Source: FEN-987 sp964598845 (GTDB lineage: Archaea > Thermoproteota > Bathyarchaeia > 40CM-2-53-6). Taken from it: a stretch of DNA of 47,057 nucleotides. Every line of letters begins with the position of its first letter. Position 1 is the first letter of the stretch. A program made the translations under genes and the position numbers. The notes beneath the pieces were generated by a model, which was not told the origin of the DNA, did no database searches, and was given only the letters and a program-made list of their open reading frames with translations. Location: the NCBI GenBank assembly GCA_964598845.1, contig CAZRDM010000016.1, positions 1 to 47,057 on the forward strand, read 5' to 3'. Below are positions 33,441-41,701 of this stretch, one piece after another.

Positions 33441-34283
33441 TTGAGTTATTGGGTTGCCGTGGTCGCAAGAAACGCCGCGCAACATTTACGTTGGACAATT
33501 GATTCTCTACTCAGCCAAACACTTCAGCCGCAGCGAATCATCGTGGTAGACGACGGCTCCACGGATGGAACGGGACGAATCCTATCTGATTATGCGGCGC
33601 GGCATCCCGCGCTAATCGAAGTGCTAACCCTGCCCAACCGTGGATATGACATAAGGCGGGTTCCATCAAACATTAACATGGCATGGAGGGTATTGGCGGG
33701 CACTGATTCGGGTAGCGACTATTTCATGATTAGTGGAGATGACTGCGGCTATCCTTCTGAGTACACCCGTCTACTTATCAAGAGAATGAGAGCCGAGCCG
33801 AGCGTTGTCGTCGCCAGTGGGAAGCCGTCTTCTGCAAGAATTGTTTCAGCTGAGCATTCGCCGTCCGGAAGCGGGCGAATGATCAGTTGCTCCTTCTGGC
33901 GTTCGGTAGGTTCAAGATATCCAGAGAAGGCCGGATGGGAGACCTGGGTTCTCTATAAGGCGCTAGAGAAAGGGTACATGATTAAGCTATACGAGGACCT
34001 CTGCTTCGAACATGTTCGGCCGCGGGGCGCTGGGCATCAGTTCGCGTACTGGGGGGCGGCCATGTACGGGCTGGGATATCATTCACTGTACGCGATTGGT
34101 AGAATCGGCAAGAATATGATGCACGTAACCCCCAAGGCTGCGCTGAATATGTTCCGAGGATACGTGCAAGCTCGCTTGGGCTCGGGGGATTCGTTCATAT
34201 CACCCTTCGAACCCGCATTGCGACGATTCGTCCGAAGAGAACAATCCCGAAGGATCGGGAAAGTCGTCCGCGCGCTACTTTGA
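33441..34283 (+). CDS. GT2 glycosyltransferase
   Basis: The protein has 280 residues and a TTG start three bases after the asnB stop. VAVVARNAAQHLRWTIDSLL, VVDDGSTDGTG (D37, D38) and MISGDDCGYP give the GT-A nucleotide-binding and metal sites. A WETWVLYKALEKGY segment corresponds to the acceptor-side ED/W region. There is no membrane helix. It probably adds a sugar to a lipid-linked surface glycan. Coupling with asnB suggests that the amidotransferase acts in the same glycan pathway (inference). Confidence 0.85.
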   Translation: MSYWVAVVARNAAQHLRWTIDSLLSQTLQPQRIIVVDDGSTDGTGRILSDYAARHPALIEVLTLPNRGYDIRRVPSNINMAWRVLAGTDSGSDYFMISGDDCGYPSEYTRLLIKRMRAEPSVVVASGKPSSARIVSAEHSPSGSGRMISCSFWRSVGSRYPEKAGWETWVLYKALEKGYMIKLYEDLCFEHVRPRGAGHQFAYWGAAMYGLGYHSLYAIGRIGKNMMHVTPKAALNMFRGYVQARLGSGDSFISPFEPALRRFVRREQSRRIGKVVRALL

Positions 34284-34294
34284 GGTTGATATGG

Positions 34295-35971
34295 TTATTC
34301 AATGAACTTGTTGACGATTGGCATCTTCCAACCCAAGCCGAATGCTTTCTTCGTAATCTTGATTGCGGGAGGAGCCTGCCGGCGCTTGTACTCAGCCCTT
34401 CTTATGCGTTGAACGGTGTCTTGCACGATGCGTTCATCGTATCCTTTCTGAATGAGTTCATCGGCGGACTGGCGGTTCTCTATTATTTCATCGACTAGCG
34501 GTGAGACTACAGGATAGTCGAATGGGTCGTACTGGTTCGGGCGTAATTCTGCCGACGGGATCTTACTGAAGCAGTTTTCAGGGATCACTGATCGTCCGAC
34601 AATCTCGTTGTAGTATCGCGCGAGTGCGTAGACTTCCATCTTACTAACGTCTCCGATCACTTCAAGCCCGCCGCTCATGTCGCCATAGAGGGTGGCGTAG
34701 CCTAGGGCGAGTTCAGTCTTGTTTCCTGTAGCTAGGACTAGATGGCCGAACTTGTTGGATAGCGCCATGAGAACCGTGCCCCGTATTCTGGATTGCAAGT
34801 TCTCTTCCGCTACGTCCGCGGGCAGTCCTCTGAAGTGAGGTTCCAATTGCTGTTCTAAAGTCAGAAAGACTTGTTCGATCGGAATGATGAGAAATTGTAT
34901 TCCCAGGTTCTTAGCCAACGTTTCAGCATCTCTTCTACTATGATCACTTGAATAGCGTGAAGGCATGGATACGCCTGTCACGTTCTCTTTACCCAAAGCC
35001 TCAGTTGCAATGGTCGCTACCAGAGACGAGTCGATTCCACCGCTAAGACCGACCAATGCACGTTTGAAACCAGTCTTTCCAAAGTAATCGCGTACGCCGA
35101 GAACCAGTGCGTTGAACATTTCTCTTTCGCGGTGGTACGCAGGCTCAGCAACCTCACATCCAAGTCGGGCCGGGAGGTCTACGTCCGCCAACACGAGGTC
35201 CTCCTCGAACTTCTTTCCTATTCCGATTAAGCACCCCCGAGCATCCACAGCTAGGCTTTCACCGTCAAAGACCAGCTCATCCTGCCCGCCAACCATGTTC
35301 ACGTAGAAGATTGCGACTTGGAATCGCTGTGCTTTCCTTCTCAATATCCCGAGTCGGACATCCCGTATCTTATCATGGAAGGGAGACGCATTGACGTTGA
35401 CTATCAACTGTGACCCGCGCTCGGCGAGCGCGTCAACAACTTTGAGCCCATACCCTATTTCCTCATCCCAGATATCTTCGCATATCGAAGTCCCAAGTTC
35501 TATCTGCCTTCCCTGCAGCGCAATCGTGACAGGATTGTTCGTTTGTGCCGGTGCGAAATATCGCTGCTCATCGAATACGTCATAAGTGGGGAGAAGTGTT
35601 TTCCAAACAGTTGCTACAATTCTACCGTCTTGAATGACGGCAGCTGCGTTGTATAGGTGAAACTCATCGTAATCAACGAAGCCGATAACAGCCGCAGTCT
35701 GGTCAATGTGCTCCGCAAGTTCTAGGACATATTGCTTGTTTAAGCGGACAAATTCTTCTTGGACTGGCCTCCGATTGCCGGCGGGCGGACGCACCTCGCG
35801 CGGTGGCAGAAGATCGAGGGGAGGATAGCCGGTCAATGCCATCTCAGGAAATATGACCAAATCGGCTTTCTCTTGGACAGCTCTGTCGACATATTCTCTC
35901 ACGAGTCTTGCATTCCCTTTCAGATTACCGACGGTGGCATTGATCTGAGCCATCGCGATTCGGACTTTCAA
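34295..35971 (-). CDS. nadE: Glutamine-dependent NAD+ synthetase (two-domain)
   Basis: This 558-residue protein converts nicotinate adenine dinucleotide to NAD+ with Gln as the ammonia source. The N-terminal nitrilase domain has E43 (FPEMALTGY), K124 (VWKTLLPTY) and C164 (TSICEDIWD) as its triad. The synthetase domain has SGGIDSS (310-316) and later TGNKTELALGYATLYGDM. Many archaea carry only the short ammonia-dependent enzyme, so this bacterial-type two-domain form is of note. The start is TTG 35971. It is convergent with the GT2 gene. Confidence 0.95.
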   Translation of the reverse strand: MKVRIAMAQINATVGNLKGNARLVREYVDRAVQEKADLVIFPEMALTGYPPLDLLPPREVRPPAGNRRPVQEEFVRLNKQYVLELAEHIDQTAAVIGFVDYDEFHLYNAAAVIQDGRIVATVWKTLLPTYDVFDEQRYFAPAQTNNPVTIALQGRQIELGTSICEDIWDEEIGYGLKVVDALAERGSQLIVNVNASPFHDKIRDVRLGILRRKAQRFQVAIFYVNMVGGQDELVFDGESLAVDARGCLIGIGKKFEEDLVLADVDLPARLGCEVAEPAYHREREMFNALVLGVRDYFGKTGFKRALVGLSGGIDSSLVATIATEALGKENVTGVSMPSRYSSDHSRRDAETLAKNLGIQFLIIPIEQVFLTLEQQLEPHFRGLPADVAEENLQSRIRGTVLMALSNKFGHLVLATGNKTELALGYATLYGDMSGGLEVIGDVSKMEVYALARYYNEIVGRSVIPENCFSKIPSAELRPNQYDPFDYPVVSPLVDEIIENRQSADELIQKGYDERIVQDTVQRIRRAEYKRRQAPPAIKITKKAFGLGWKMPIVNKFIE

Positions 35972-36078
35972 TTCAGGTCTGCGCGACTAACGAGCGTGAG
36001 GAACAAAAAGGCTTCCTTGCTGCCGCAAACCGATGCTCCATTCGGACATCCGTGTGGCGTTATAGCAGAAACAAATCA

Positions 36079-36086
36079 CATAATAG
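36079..36086 (+). promoter_or_regulatory. TATA-like box before the coiled-coil membrane gene
   Basis: CATAATAG gives a predicted transcription start near 36108-36111, about ten bases ahead of ATG 36120. Confidence 0.35.
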
Positions 36087-36119
36087 TTCGACCAAAAATG
36101 TAGATGTTCTCGGTAAGAG

Positions 36120-36605
36120 ATGACAAGCAGAATCGGTTACGCGGCGAGGCTCTGGTTCTATTTCAGGATAGGCTATGCTACCTACCTCACGTTCTTGCTA
36201 GGAGCAGTGAACACTCTAGTGGTTGTTTGGTATCTCGCTATTCGCGAAGTGCCGGCGATTCAGAGTCTCTTTGGACACTTCCTGCCTTTCGCGATCGTGG
36301 TTACATTGTTGGGTGTGCCGACCTCAATAGCGATCGGGTGGGTGCATCTCAAGAGAAGCCCCGCGTATAGCTCCGAGTTAGACATAGGGGTGGAAGCTAA
36401 CCCATACTACTACAAGCTACCTCCCGGATATAACAGGGAGGTTTTCGCGCCTCTCTATCTAGAGTTGCTGACACAGCTTAAACGGCTTCTCGAAGCGCAA
36501 AAGCTTCTGGACAAAGAAGAGAGACTAAGAATTCAAGGTCTGGAGCAGAAGCTTCAGGTCCTGATAGAGGGCGGGTTGGTGGGAAGGCCGAAAAGAAAAA
36601 TCTAA
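36120..36605 (+). CDS. Membrane protein with two helices and a cytoplasmic coiled coil
   Basis: This 161-residue protein has two membrane helices (about residues 20-42 and 53-75), then NPYYYKLPPGYNREVF and a Leu/Lys/Glu-rich coiled coil (about 110-150). It ends in a basic GRPKRKI tail. I do not recognise the family. It lies between nadE (divergent) and a GT2 gene (100 bases downstream, same strand). A scaffold at the membrane for the polysaccharide enzymes is possible, but there is no direct evidence. Confidence 0.7.
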   Translation: MTSRIGYAARLWFYFRIGYATYLTFLLGAVNTLVVVWYLAIREVPAIQSLFGHFLPFAIVVTLLGVPTSIAIGWVHLKRSPAYSSELDIGVEANPYYYKLPPGYNREVFAPLYLELLTQLKRLLEAQKLLDKEERLRIQGLEQKLQVLIEGGLVGRPKRKI

Positions 36606-36705
36606 GGGGCACCAATACGCGGGTCGCATTATCGCTTTACCGCTCATAGTAGGACTTCAAAGCATAGTCTTATGGGAAATTGTAGCACTCACCTGGAGGA
36701 ACAAC

Positions 36706-37542
36706 ATGGCATCGGCGCTTTCTGAGAAGCTGGATGTTTGCATCTGGACGAAGAACAGCGCGCGGCTATTGCCTCAAACGCTGCGTCGCCTTGAGGAGGT
36801 TGTTCCGAGTCAGGTAATCAACAATAAGATAATGGTCGATGATCATAGCGAAGATGACACCATAGCTATAGGTAGGAGCTATGGTTGGTCTGTATACACA
36901 AATCCGGGACGGGGAGTCGCCAGCGGAGCAAATGAAGCCCTCCGTCACGTCGTCACCAACTATTTCATTTCCGTTGAACATGATGTCTTGCTCGCGCTGA
37001 ACTGGTGGCCGAGAGTCTTCGAGAATTTGCTACACGACGAACGTACCGCCATTTCACAGGGCGCGCGTGTGTCTTCCAACAAGACTTTGTACGCCTTGTA
37101 TGAAGACCGTATCGGTCTTGATGACAGTCTAGATAACAACATCTACAGGACGGACGTTATCAAACGGCTCGGAGGATTTCCATCCACCTGCCTTGTCTGC
37201 ACAGATGTCTGGCTCAGAAAAAAGGTGGAATCTGCGGGATACAAATGGATCATAGACCCATCAGTTGTCTCGGAACATATCAGGTCAGGAATCATGCATC
37301 ACATCTCACATTCTGCTTATCTTCACCGTTTCTGTACATGCAAGCGAAGGCGTATCCCCATGGGGTACCTGCTGCGGCTGACCTTGACAAGCCCCCTCAG
37401 CGGTCTAAAAATGGCATTGAGAAGGAACGCGCCCCAGGCGGCCGTTACGTATCCATATCTCCGCCTGCGAATATTGCAGGCCTGCCTAACAAGCAAGAAG
37501 ACCGAGAAAGGAGAGCAGGCGAGCGAGAGATCTTCCTCCTGA
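36706..37542 (+). CDS. GT2-like glycosyltransferase
   Basis: This 278-residue protein has LDVCIWTKNSARLLPQTL, IMVDDHSEDDT, and SVEHDVLL where most GT2 enzymes have DxD. GVASGANEALRHV lies between them as usual. The metal motif EHD is found in some GT2 branches. GGAGGA ribosome-site bases (36694-36699) precede the ATG. The C-terminal third is basic with a possible amphipathic helix. Sugar specificity unknown. It is convergent with the GT4-like gene. Confidence 0.82.
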   Translation: MASALSEKLDVCIWTKNSARLLPQTLRRLEEVVPSQVINNKIMVDDHSEDDTIAIGRSYGWSVYTNPGRGVASGANEALRHVVTNYFISVEHDVLLALNWWPRVFENLLHDERTAISQGARVSSNKTLYALYEDRIGLDDSLDNNIYRTDVIKRLGGFPSTCLVCTDVWLRKKVESAGYKWIIDPSVVSEHIRSGIMHHISHSAYLHRFCTCKRRRIPMGYLLRLTLTSPLSGLKMALRRNAPQAAVTYPYLRLRILQACLTSKKTEKGEQASERSSS

Positions 37543-37570
37543 ATGACTCGTGCATCATGCATTGACGTTC

Positions 37571-38398
37571 TCAGCGGAGTGTTCTGAGTACTCGCAAGAT
37601 GTGACACGCGAATAGTTCCGGATCTCTTTCCCTCGGTATGTCTGACACTTCTTTGCCGTTAAAGACAACGGTGAGGCCGCAACGCAGTGCCTCATGCACC
37701 ATTCTCGGCAGTCCGTCTTCGGTTGTCATTCGAATCAGTCGCTTGTGGCGTTTGTACAGAGACGGCATCTCGAAACGGTCAACATACGGGATAACTTTGA
37801 CATTCGGCAGGTTTGTCTTATAGTGTGCTGGATGTGCGATGTTTCCTATTATAGTGATCTTCTCGTCCTGATGCATTCGTGCGTACTCAAGTATCCATGA
37901 TAGGCGGTAGATCTTCTCATTGACTGAACCGCTAGGACAGTAGTACAGAACATCCCGATCCGGAACAATGTCAACTTTCGCTTCGGTGAAGTATTCGCCT
38001 GATATAGGAAACGGAAGAATGAATCCTTTGCGGCGAGTCAGCTGCTCAAGATGAGGCGATACATAGAGCACTGCATTTGAAAGCACCAGCACAAGAGACC
38101 AGTATGCTTGTCTCCAAAACGACCGTTCCCGCGCAAGCCAATATGCATCGCTTCCAACAAAGTGGAGGAGAGTCTTCCTGCCCAGAAGTCTTGCCACGAG
38201 AATGTATCGGCTGCATGTCTGAAGGTAAATGCCGTAGACTACATCAAATCTGCGTATTAGAAATGGATCTGGGAACTTGACGCGATCCGTCCACTCGGCA
38301 TGAACACCCGTCTCTGCCAAGATCTCGGCAACCAAATCGGCATTCGGAGAACCAACCCCTACGACAAGAACACGCAAAGGTCTTCTCATCAACGACAC
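37571..38398 (-). CDS. GT4-like (GT-B fold) glycosyltransferase
   Basis: This 275-residue protein has RVLVVGVGSPNADLVAEIL at the N-terminus and LLHFVGSDAYWLARE in the acceptor domain. The donor-domain segment MTTEDGLPRMVHEALRCGLTVV matches the GT4 E-x7-E pattern with E/E at the nucleotide-sugar site. It is somewhat shorter than most GT4 enzymes (about 350-400), so it may be a compact variant. The start ATG 38398 has a TATA-like ATAAACATAT about 45 bases upstream on the minus strand. Confidence 0.75.
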   Translation of the reverse strand: MSLMRRPLRVLVVGVGSPNADLVAEILAETGVHAEWTDRVKFPDPFLIRRFDVVYGIYLQTCSRYILVARLLGRKTLLHFVGSDAYWLARERSFWRQAYWSLVLVLSNAVLYVSPHLEQLTRRKGFILPFPISGEYFTEAKVDIVPDRDVLYYCPSGSVNEKIYRLSWILEYARMHQDEKITIIGNIAHPAHYKTNLPNVKVIPYVDRFEMPSLYKRHKRLIRMTTEDGLPRMVHEALRCGLTVVFNGKEVSDIPRERDPELFACHILRVLRTLR

Positions 38399-38748
38399 GC
38401 CCCGCAGCCTCAGCCATACATGCGTTCAGCGCTATCTAGACGCATATGTTTATCCTGCCCGTGGAAGGTTTGATTCCTTATGGGAATTCGACAATGAGCA
38501 TGGGTCCAGGGTCCTACGAAATATTATCCGAACCCAAAGTGAAGACAACGCATGTCTTAGCCAGCCTTAGGTAGCTTCGAGATGTCCTAAATTCCTGGAA
38601 TGTGTCTGGGCATCGCAGTGAGAGCTCATAGCATCATTCACTTGAAGTCATTCGTTTCTTACGCAAAGGCACCCTTTTCTCGCGAAATTCAGGACGAACG
38701 CTTCGTAGCCGCAGTTGAAATAGTCGTTCTCGCTGTGAATCGAAGACC
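38399..38748. other. 350-bp gap without a convincing gene
   Basis: The left part holds the probable promoter of the GT4-like gene (TATA-like bases about 38444-38453, minus strand). On the plus strand only short frames occur, including a 26-codon one from ATG 38495. None has family-like features or a clear ribosome site. I see no RNA gene. Confidence 0.4.
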
Positions 38749-40083
38749 TTACTCCAACCAGTGGCTCTCTCCGGCTACGAGGTATTGAATCCCGATCGAT
38801 TTCCAGTCGAAGCCTCGCCACACTTCTTCGACGTTATCAATTACCAACTTACAGTTCGCAAGGCTGCTCCTGAGCTGCCTCTCGGAGAGCGCACGATATA
38901 GTCTGTGACCGGCCACTATCAGGATGCATTCAAATTCTGAAAGTCCTTTCGGAAAATCGAACCAATCGGTACCCGTCAGGCGTTCGATTTCTTCGCGGGT
39001 GTAGTATGGATCATTGATCTTGACCTCAACTCTTCTCTCTTTGAGGCGCTTGGCGATGCGTATCGTTGGACTTAGAACGGGGACTCTCAAGTCCCCCTTG
39101 TAGGATAGTCCCAAGATGCCAACTTTATTGAAACCTCGGTCCGCCACACGGTCAGCTACGATGGTTGGCAGATTTGTGTCTGTAGCGATGCTTTCTTTCA
39201 GAATTGTGAGATGCTCAGATCGCTCAGCACCCGCCAGCACATACTGCGAACTTAGCGGAATGCAATATCCACCTGCTCCAAAGCTTGGATGATACACGCC
39301 AACGTTCCATTTGGTCCCGACCAATCTCAAAACCTCTGTCATGTTGAGCGACGGATAGGCGAGAGTTAACTGGTTGGCGAGGGTTATCTCAACATGTCTG
39401 TACGCATTCTCGATGCTCTTCACAATCTCCGCGTGCCTGTGGTCTGGAGCCGGAATCAATCTATCGCAGACAATGCTCAGTACTTCAATCATAATTTCAG
39501 TCGTCTCAGGAGTTGTTCCACCTACGATCCTTGGCAACGATCTCAAGTTCTTCTCTGGACTTATGAACCAGTCTCGTCGGGGAGCTACACCCACAAGCAC
39601 GTCCTGCCCAACCCGTAAGCCATTTTCCTCAAAGATCGGGATTACTAGATTATCGGTCTTCCTCGGCGTCATGGTGGACTCAATAATCACTAGAGGAGAT
39701 CCTTGTGGTTTCCTCCAATTGGTAGCAATCTTTGTGATGGCATCTTCAAGTGCTCCATCCCAAGGTTTGTCCTCCTTTTCTGTTGGAATCGCAATCATGT
39801 GGATAGCGAAGTCCGACGACAGAATTTTTCGCCAATCGGTCGTCGCGCTCATCATTCCTGATTCTACCAGATATTTCGTGTCAAACCCGAGCCAATACTC
39901 CATGTTCGGTACTGGGATCCCGCCCGTGTTGATGGCCGAGACAATCCGTTCAGAGACGTCAGTTCCAACGCAAGTCACACCTTGCGCCGCAAAATTGGCC
40001 ATAGTCGAGAATCCAATGTAACCCGTTCCCCACACAGCTACTTTCTTTTCACCCTGGAGGAGCTGTTTTCGAAACTCATGCAT
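38749..40083 (-). CDS. UDP-glucose/GDP-mannose dehydrogenase-family protein with altered active site
   Basis: From ATG 40083 the protein has 444 residues. It has a Rossmann motif VWGTGYIGF (18-25) and ESTMTPRKTD near 135-144. Of the family's active-site residues, K222 and N226 (EIVKSIENAY) and C274 (GAGGYCIPL) are present. The position four after Cys, Asp in UGDH/WecC enzymes (C-x-P-x-D), is Ser278. The family oxidises C6 of nucleotide sugars to uronates in two NAD steps. The TATA-like AAGAATTAAT (40124-40135) argues for ATG 40083 over ATG 40107. An epimerase gene lies just upstream on the same strand. Confidence 0.87.
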   Translation of the reverse strand: MHEFRKQLLQGEKKVAVWGTGYIGFSTMANFAAQGVTCVGTDVSERIVSAINTGGIPVPNMEYWLGFDTKYLVESGMMSATTDWRKILSSDFAIHMIAIPTEKEDKPWDGALEDAITKIATNWRKPQGSPLVIIESTMTPRKTDNLVIPIFEENGLRVGQDVLVGVAPRRDWFISPEKNLRSLPRIVGGTTPETTEIMIEVLSIVCDRLIPAPDHRHAEIVKSIENAYRHVEITLANQLTLAYPSLNMTEVLRLVGTKWNVGVYHPSFGAGGYCIPLSSQYVLAGAERSEHLTILKESIATDTNLPTIVADRVADRGFNKVGILGLSYKGDLRVPVLSPTIRIAKRLKERRVEVKINDPYYTREEIERLTGTDWFDFPKGLSEFECILIVAGHRLYRALSERQLRSSLANCKLVIDNVEEVWRGFDWKSIGIQYLVAGESHWLE

Positions 40084-40123
40084 CAGCTCGCACCTTCGAT
40101 GCTGCATCAGCAGAACTGTTGCG

Positions 40124-40135
40124 GAATTAATTCTT
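40124..40135 (-). promoter_or_regulatory. TATA-like box before the nucleotide-sugar dehydrogenase
   Basis: AAGAATTAAT on the minus strand predicts a start near 40103. The first in-frame ATG (40107) would then be outside the transcript, and ATG 40083 would be used, which has GAAGGTG upstream. Confidence 0.4.
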
Positions 40136-40149
40136 TCTAGAATCAGTCG

Positions 40150-41094
40150 TTACTGAGCCGTTAATGATTCGATTAGCAGCCTCAGTCCGTGCTTCAGCTC
40201 CATTTTCGATTGAAAACCCAATTCGATGCGGGCCTTCGTTATGTCGGCACAGCTGTACTTGATGTCCGCTCTTCTTTGCGGCACATAGATAGGAGCGACT
40301 TTCTTTCTCATCAACTCAGCCATGAGTTGAGCGAGTCTGTTGATCGTCACTGCACGACCAGTACCTATGTTGTATGCTTCGCCTTTACCTCTTTTTGCAA
40401 GTGCTAACATGTTAGCCGTCACAACATCGGAGATGTGAATGAAATCTCGTGTCTGAGTTCCGGTCCCGTAGATTGTCGGTCTACGGTCGCTCAAGAGTTG
40501 CCGAGCAAATATCGCTATTACTCCGCTGTATGGATTGTATCTCTGTCTCTCTCCGTATACGTTGAAGTATCGCAGCGATATCGTGCTTAGACCGTATATT
40601 CTTTGGTAGACTGCACAATATCGTTCCGCTGCAAGTTTTGATACCCCGTATGGAGTAATAGGGTCAAGTGGCGCATTCTCAGGCGTAGGGATAGTTCTTG
40701 GGCGGCCGTAGAGAGAAGAGGATGATGCGAGTACAACTCGTTTCACCTGCTTTCGGACGGCTGCGCGCAAAACATTGAGGGTTCCGATTACATTGACTTT
40801 ATTCGTAATCTCGGGCCTTCGAATGGAGACTGAGGGGCTTACGATCGCGCCAAGATGAACGACTGCATCCACCTTGCCGGTCAGTAGATATACAGCTTTG
40901 CAGTGAGTTACGCTTCCTGTTTTGATGTGGAGGTTTTGGTGATTCTTCCATCTCCGCAGATTGCTAATCAGTCCGTTTGATAAATCATCGAGAACCCAGA
41001 CTTTAGCACCGTTCTCCAATAGCGCCTCCACTGTGTGGCTCCCGATAAAACCGGCTCCTCCGGTGACGAGGACCCTGTCCGTGCTCAACTTCAT
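40150..41094 (-). CDS. NAD-dependent nucleotide-sugar 4-epimerase (GalE-like)
   Basis: This 314-residue extended SDR protein has TGGAGFIGSH (11-20), VHLGAIVSP, the catalytic region ASSSSLYG, and TPYGVSK (Y149, K153). Late in the protein, GTGTQTRDFIHISDVV is the family's substrate loop. It belongs to the UDP-glucose/UDP-GlcNAc 4-epimerase group. It precedes the uronate-type dehydrogenase on the same strand, so the pair may make one uronic or epimerised sugar. It is divergent from the RmlC-like gene, with about 100 bases between. Confidence 0.9.
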   Translation of the reverse strand: MKLSTDRVLVTGGAGFIGSHTVEALLENGAKVWVLDDLSNGLISNLRRWKNHQNLHIKTGSVTHCKAVYLLTGKVDAVVHLGAIVSPSVSIRRPEITNKVNVIGTLNVLRAAVRKQVKRVVLASSSSLYGRPRTIPTPENAPLDPITPYGVSKLAAERYCAVYQRIYGLSTISLRYFNVYGERQRYNPYSGVIAIFARQLLSDRRPTIYGTGTQTRDFIHISDVVTANMLALAKRGKGEAYNIGTGRAVTINRLAQLMAELMRKKVAPIYVPQRRADIKYSCADITKARIELGFQSKMELKHGLRLLIESLTAQ

Positions 41095-41196
41095 ATGAAG
41101 TACTCTCCACTTTTGTTGACAGTAGCTCTATGGGATTCATGAATGAACATTTGCATTTCGAAAGTTACTAATGGCTGTTCAGCGAAGGTGCCTCTC

Positions 41197-41688
41197 ATGT
41201 TACCAGGCATCAGGGTCCGGGAATTGAAGCGACTTCCGGACGAGCGAGGTATGTTCTGCGAGCTCTTCAGAGATGACTGGGGAGACCTTTTGGAGGGCGA
41301 TACCATAGTTCAATCGAATCTTTCCCTAAGCTATCCTGGAATCATTCGCGCATGGCACAGGCATACGAGAGGCCAAGTCGATTACTTTGTTGTCCTGCAG
41401 GGCCTCATGAAGATATGTGCATATGACGATAGACCCGACTCTCACAGTCGGGGCCAGTTGACCGAGTTAGTGAGCAGGGGAGAGAGGCTGCAGGTTGTTC
41501 GTGTGCCCGGGTTGTACTGGCATGGGATAAAGGCCTTGGGAAACGAGCCTTCGGTCTTGTTGTACTTCGTCAACCGCCGCTATGATTATGAGAACCCCGA
41601 TGAAGAGAGAAGACCATGGAATGATCCCAAGATAATCGATCCTCGCACAGCTGAACCCTTTGATTGGAACAAGCCGCCATTTCAGTAG
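41197..41688 (+). CDS. rmlC: dTDP-4-dehydrorhamnose 3,5-epimerase-like cupin (RmlC family)
   Basis: From ATG 41197 the cupin has 163 residues; the frame is open to 41143. ELKRLPDERGMFCELFRDDW opens as in RmlC. The active-site strand reads IIRAWHRHTRGQVDYFVV (H54, H56) where most RmlC have RGLHYQ, and later VPGLYWHGI (H109) corresponds to the P-x-G-x-x-H-G/A motif. Near the end comes YENPDEERRPWNDP. It epimerises dTDP-4-keto-6-deoxyglucose at C3/C5 for rhamnose. The atypical WHRH could mean a related cupin specificity. It is convergent with rmlA, 13 bases apart. Confidence 0.82.
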   Translation: MLPGIRVRELKRLPDERGMFCELFRDDWGDLLEGDTIVQSNLSLSYPGIIRAWHRHTRGQVDYFVVLQGLMKICAYDDRPDSHSRGQLTELVSRGERLQVVRVPGLYWHGIKALGNEPSVLLYFVNRRYDYENPDEERRPWNDPKIIDPRTAEPFDWNKPPFQ

Positions 41689-41701
41689 GTTGTTCAGGCA
41701 A

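Noticed and set aside
34280..34498. A 72-codon plus-strand frame opposite the nadE 3' end
   Set aside because: It is antisense to the conserved C-terminus of NAD synthetase and has no motifs or ribosome site.
38465..38480. Bases resembling a tRNA T-arm (GGTTTGATTCC)
   Set aside because: The invariant C of the T-loop is missing, and no acceptor or anticodon stem could be folded around it.
38495..38575. A 26-codon frame on the plus strand (starts MSMGPGSYEI)
   Set aside because: It is too short, with no clear ribosome site and no known relatives by eye. A small protein cannot be excluded, but nothing supports it.
39374..40021. A 215-codon plus-strand frame opposite the nucleotide-sugar dehydrogenase
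   Set aside because: It is antisense to a recognisable enzyme whose motifs are intact. Its translation is Ser/Ile-rich with no family features.
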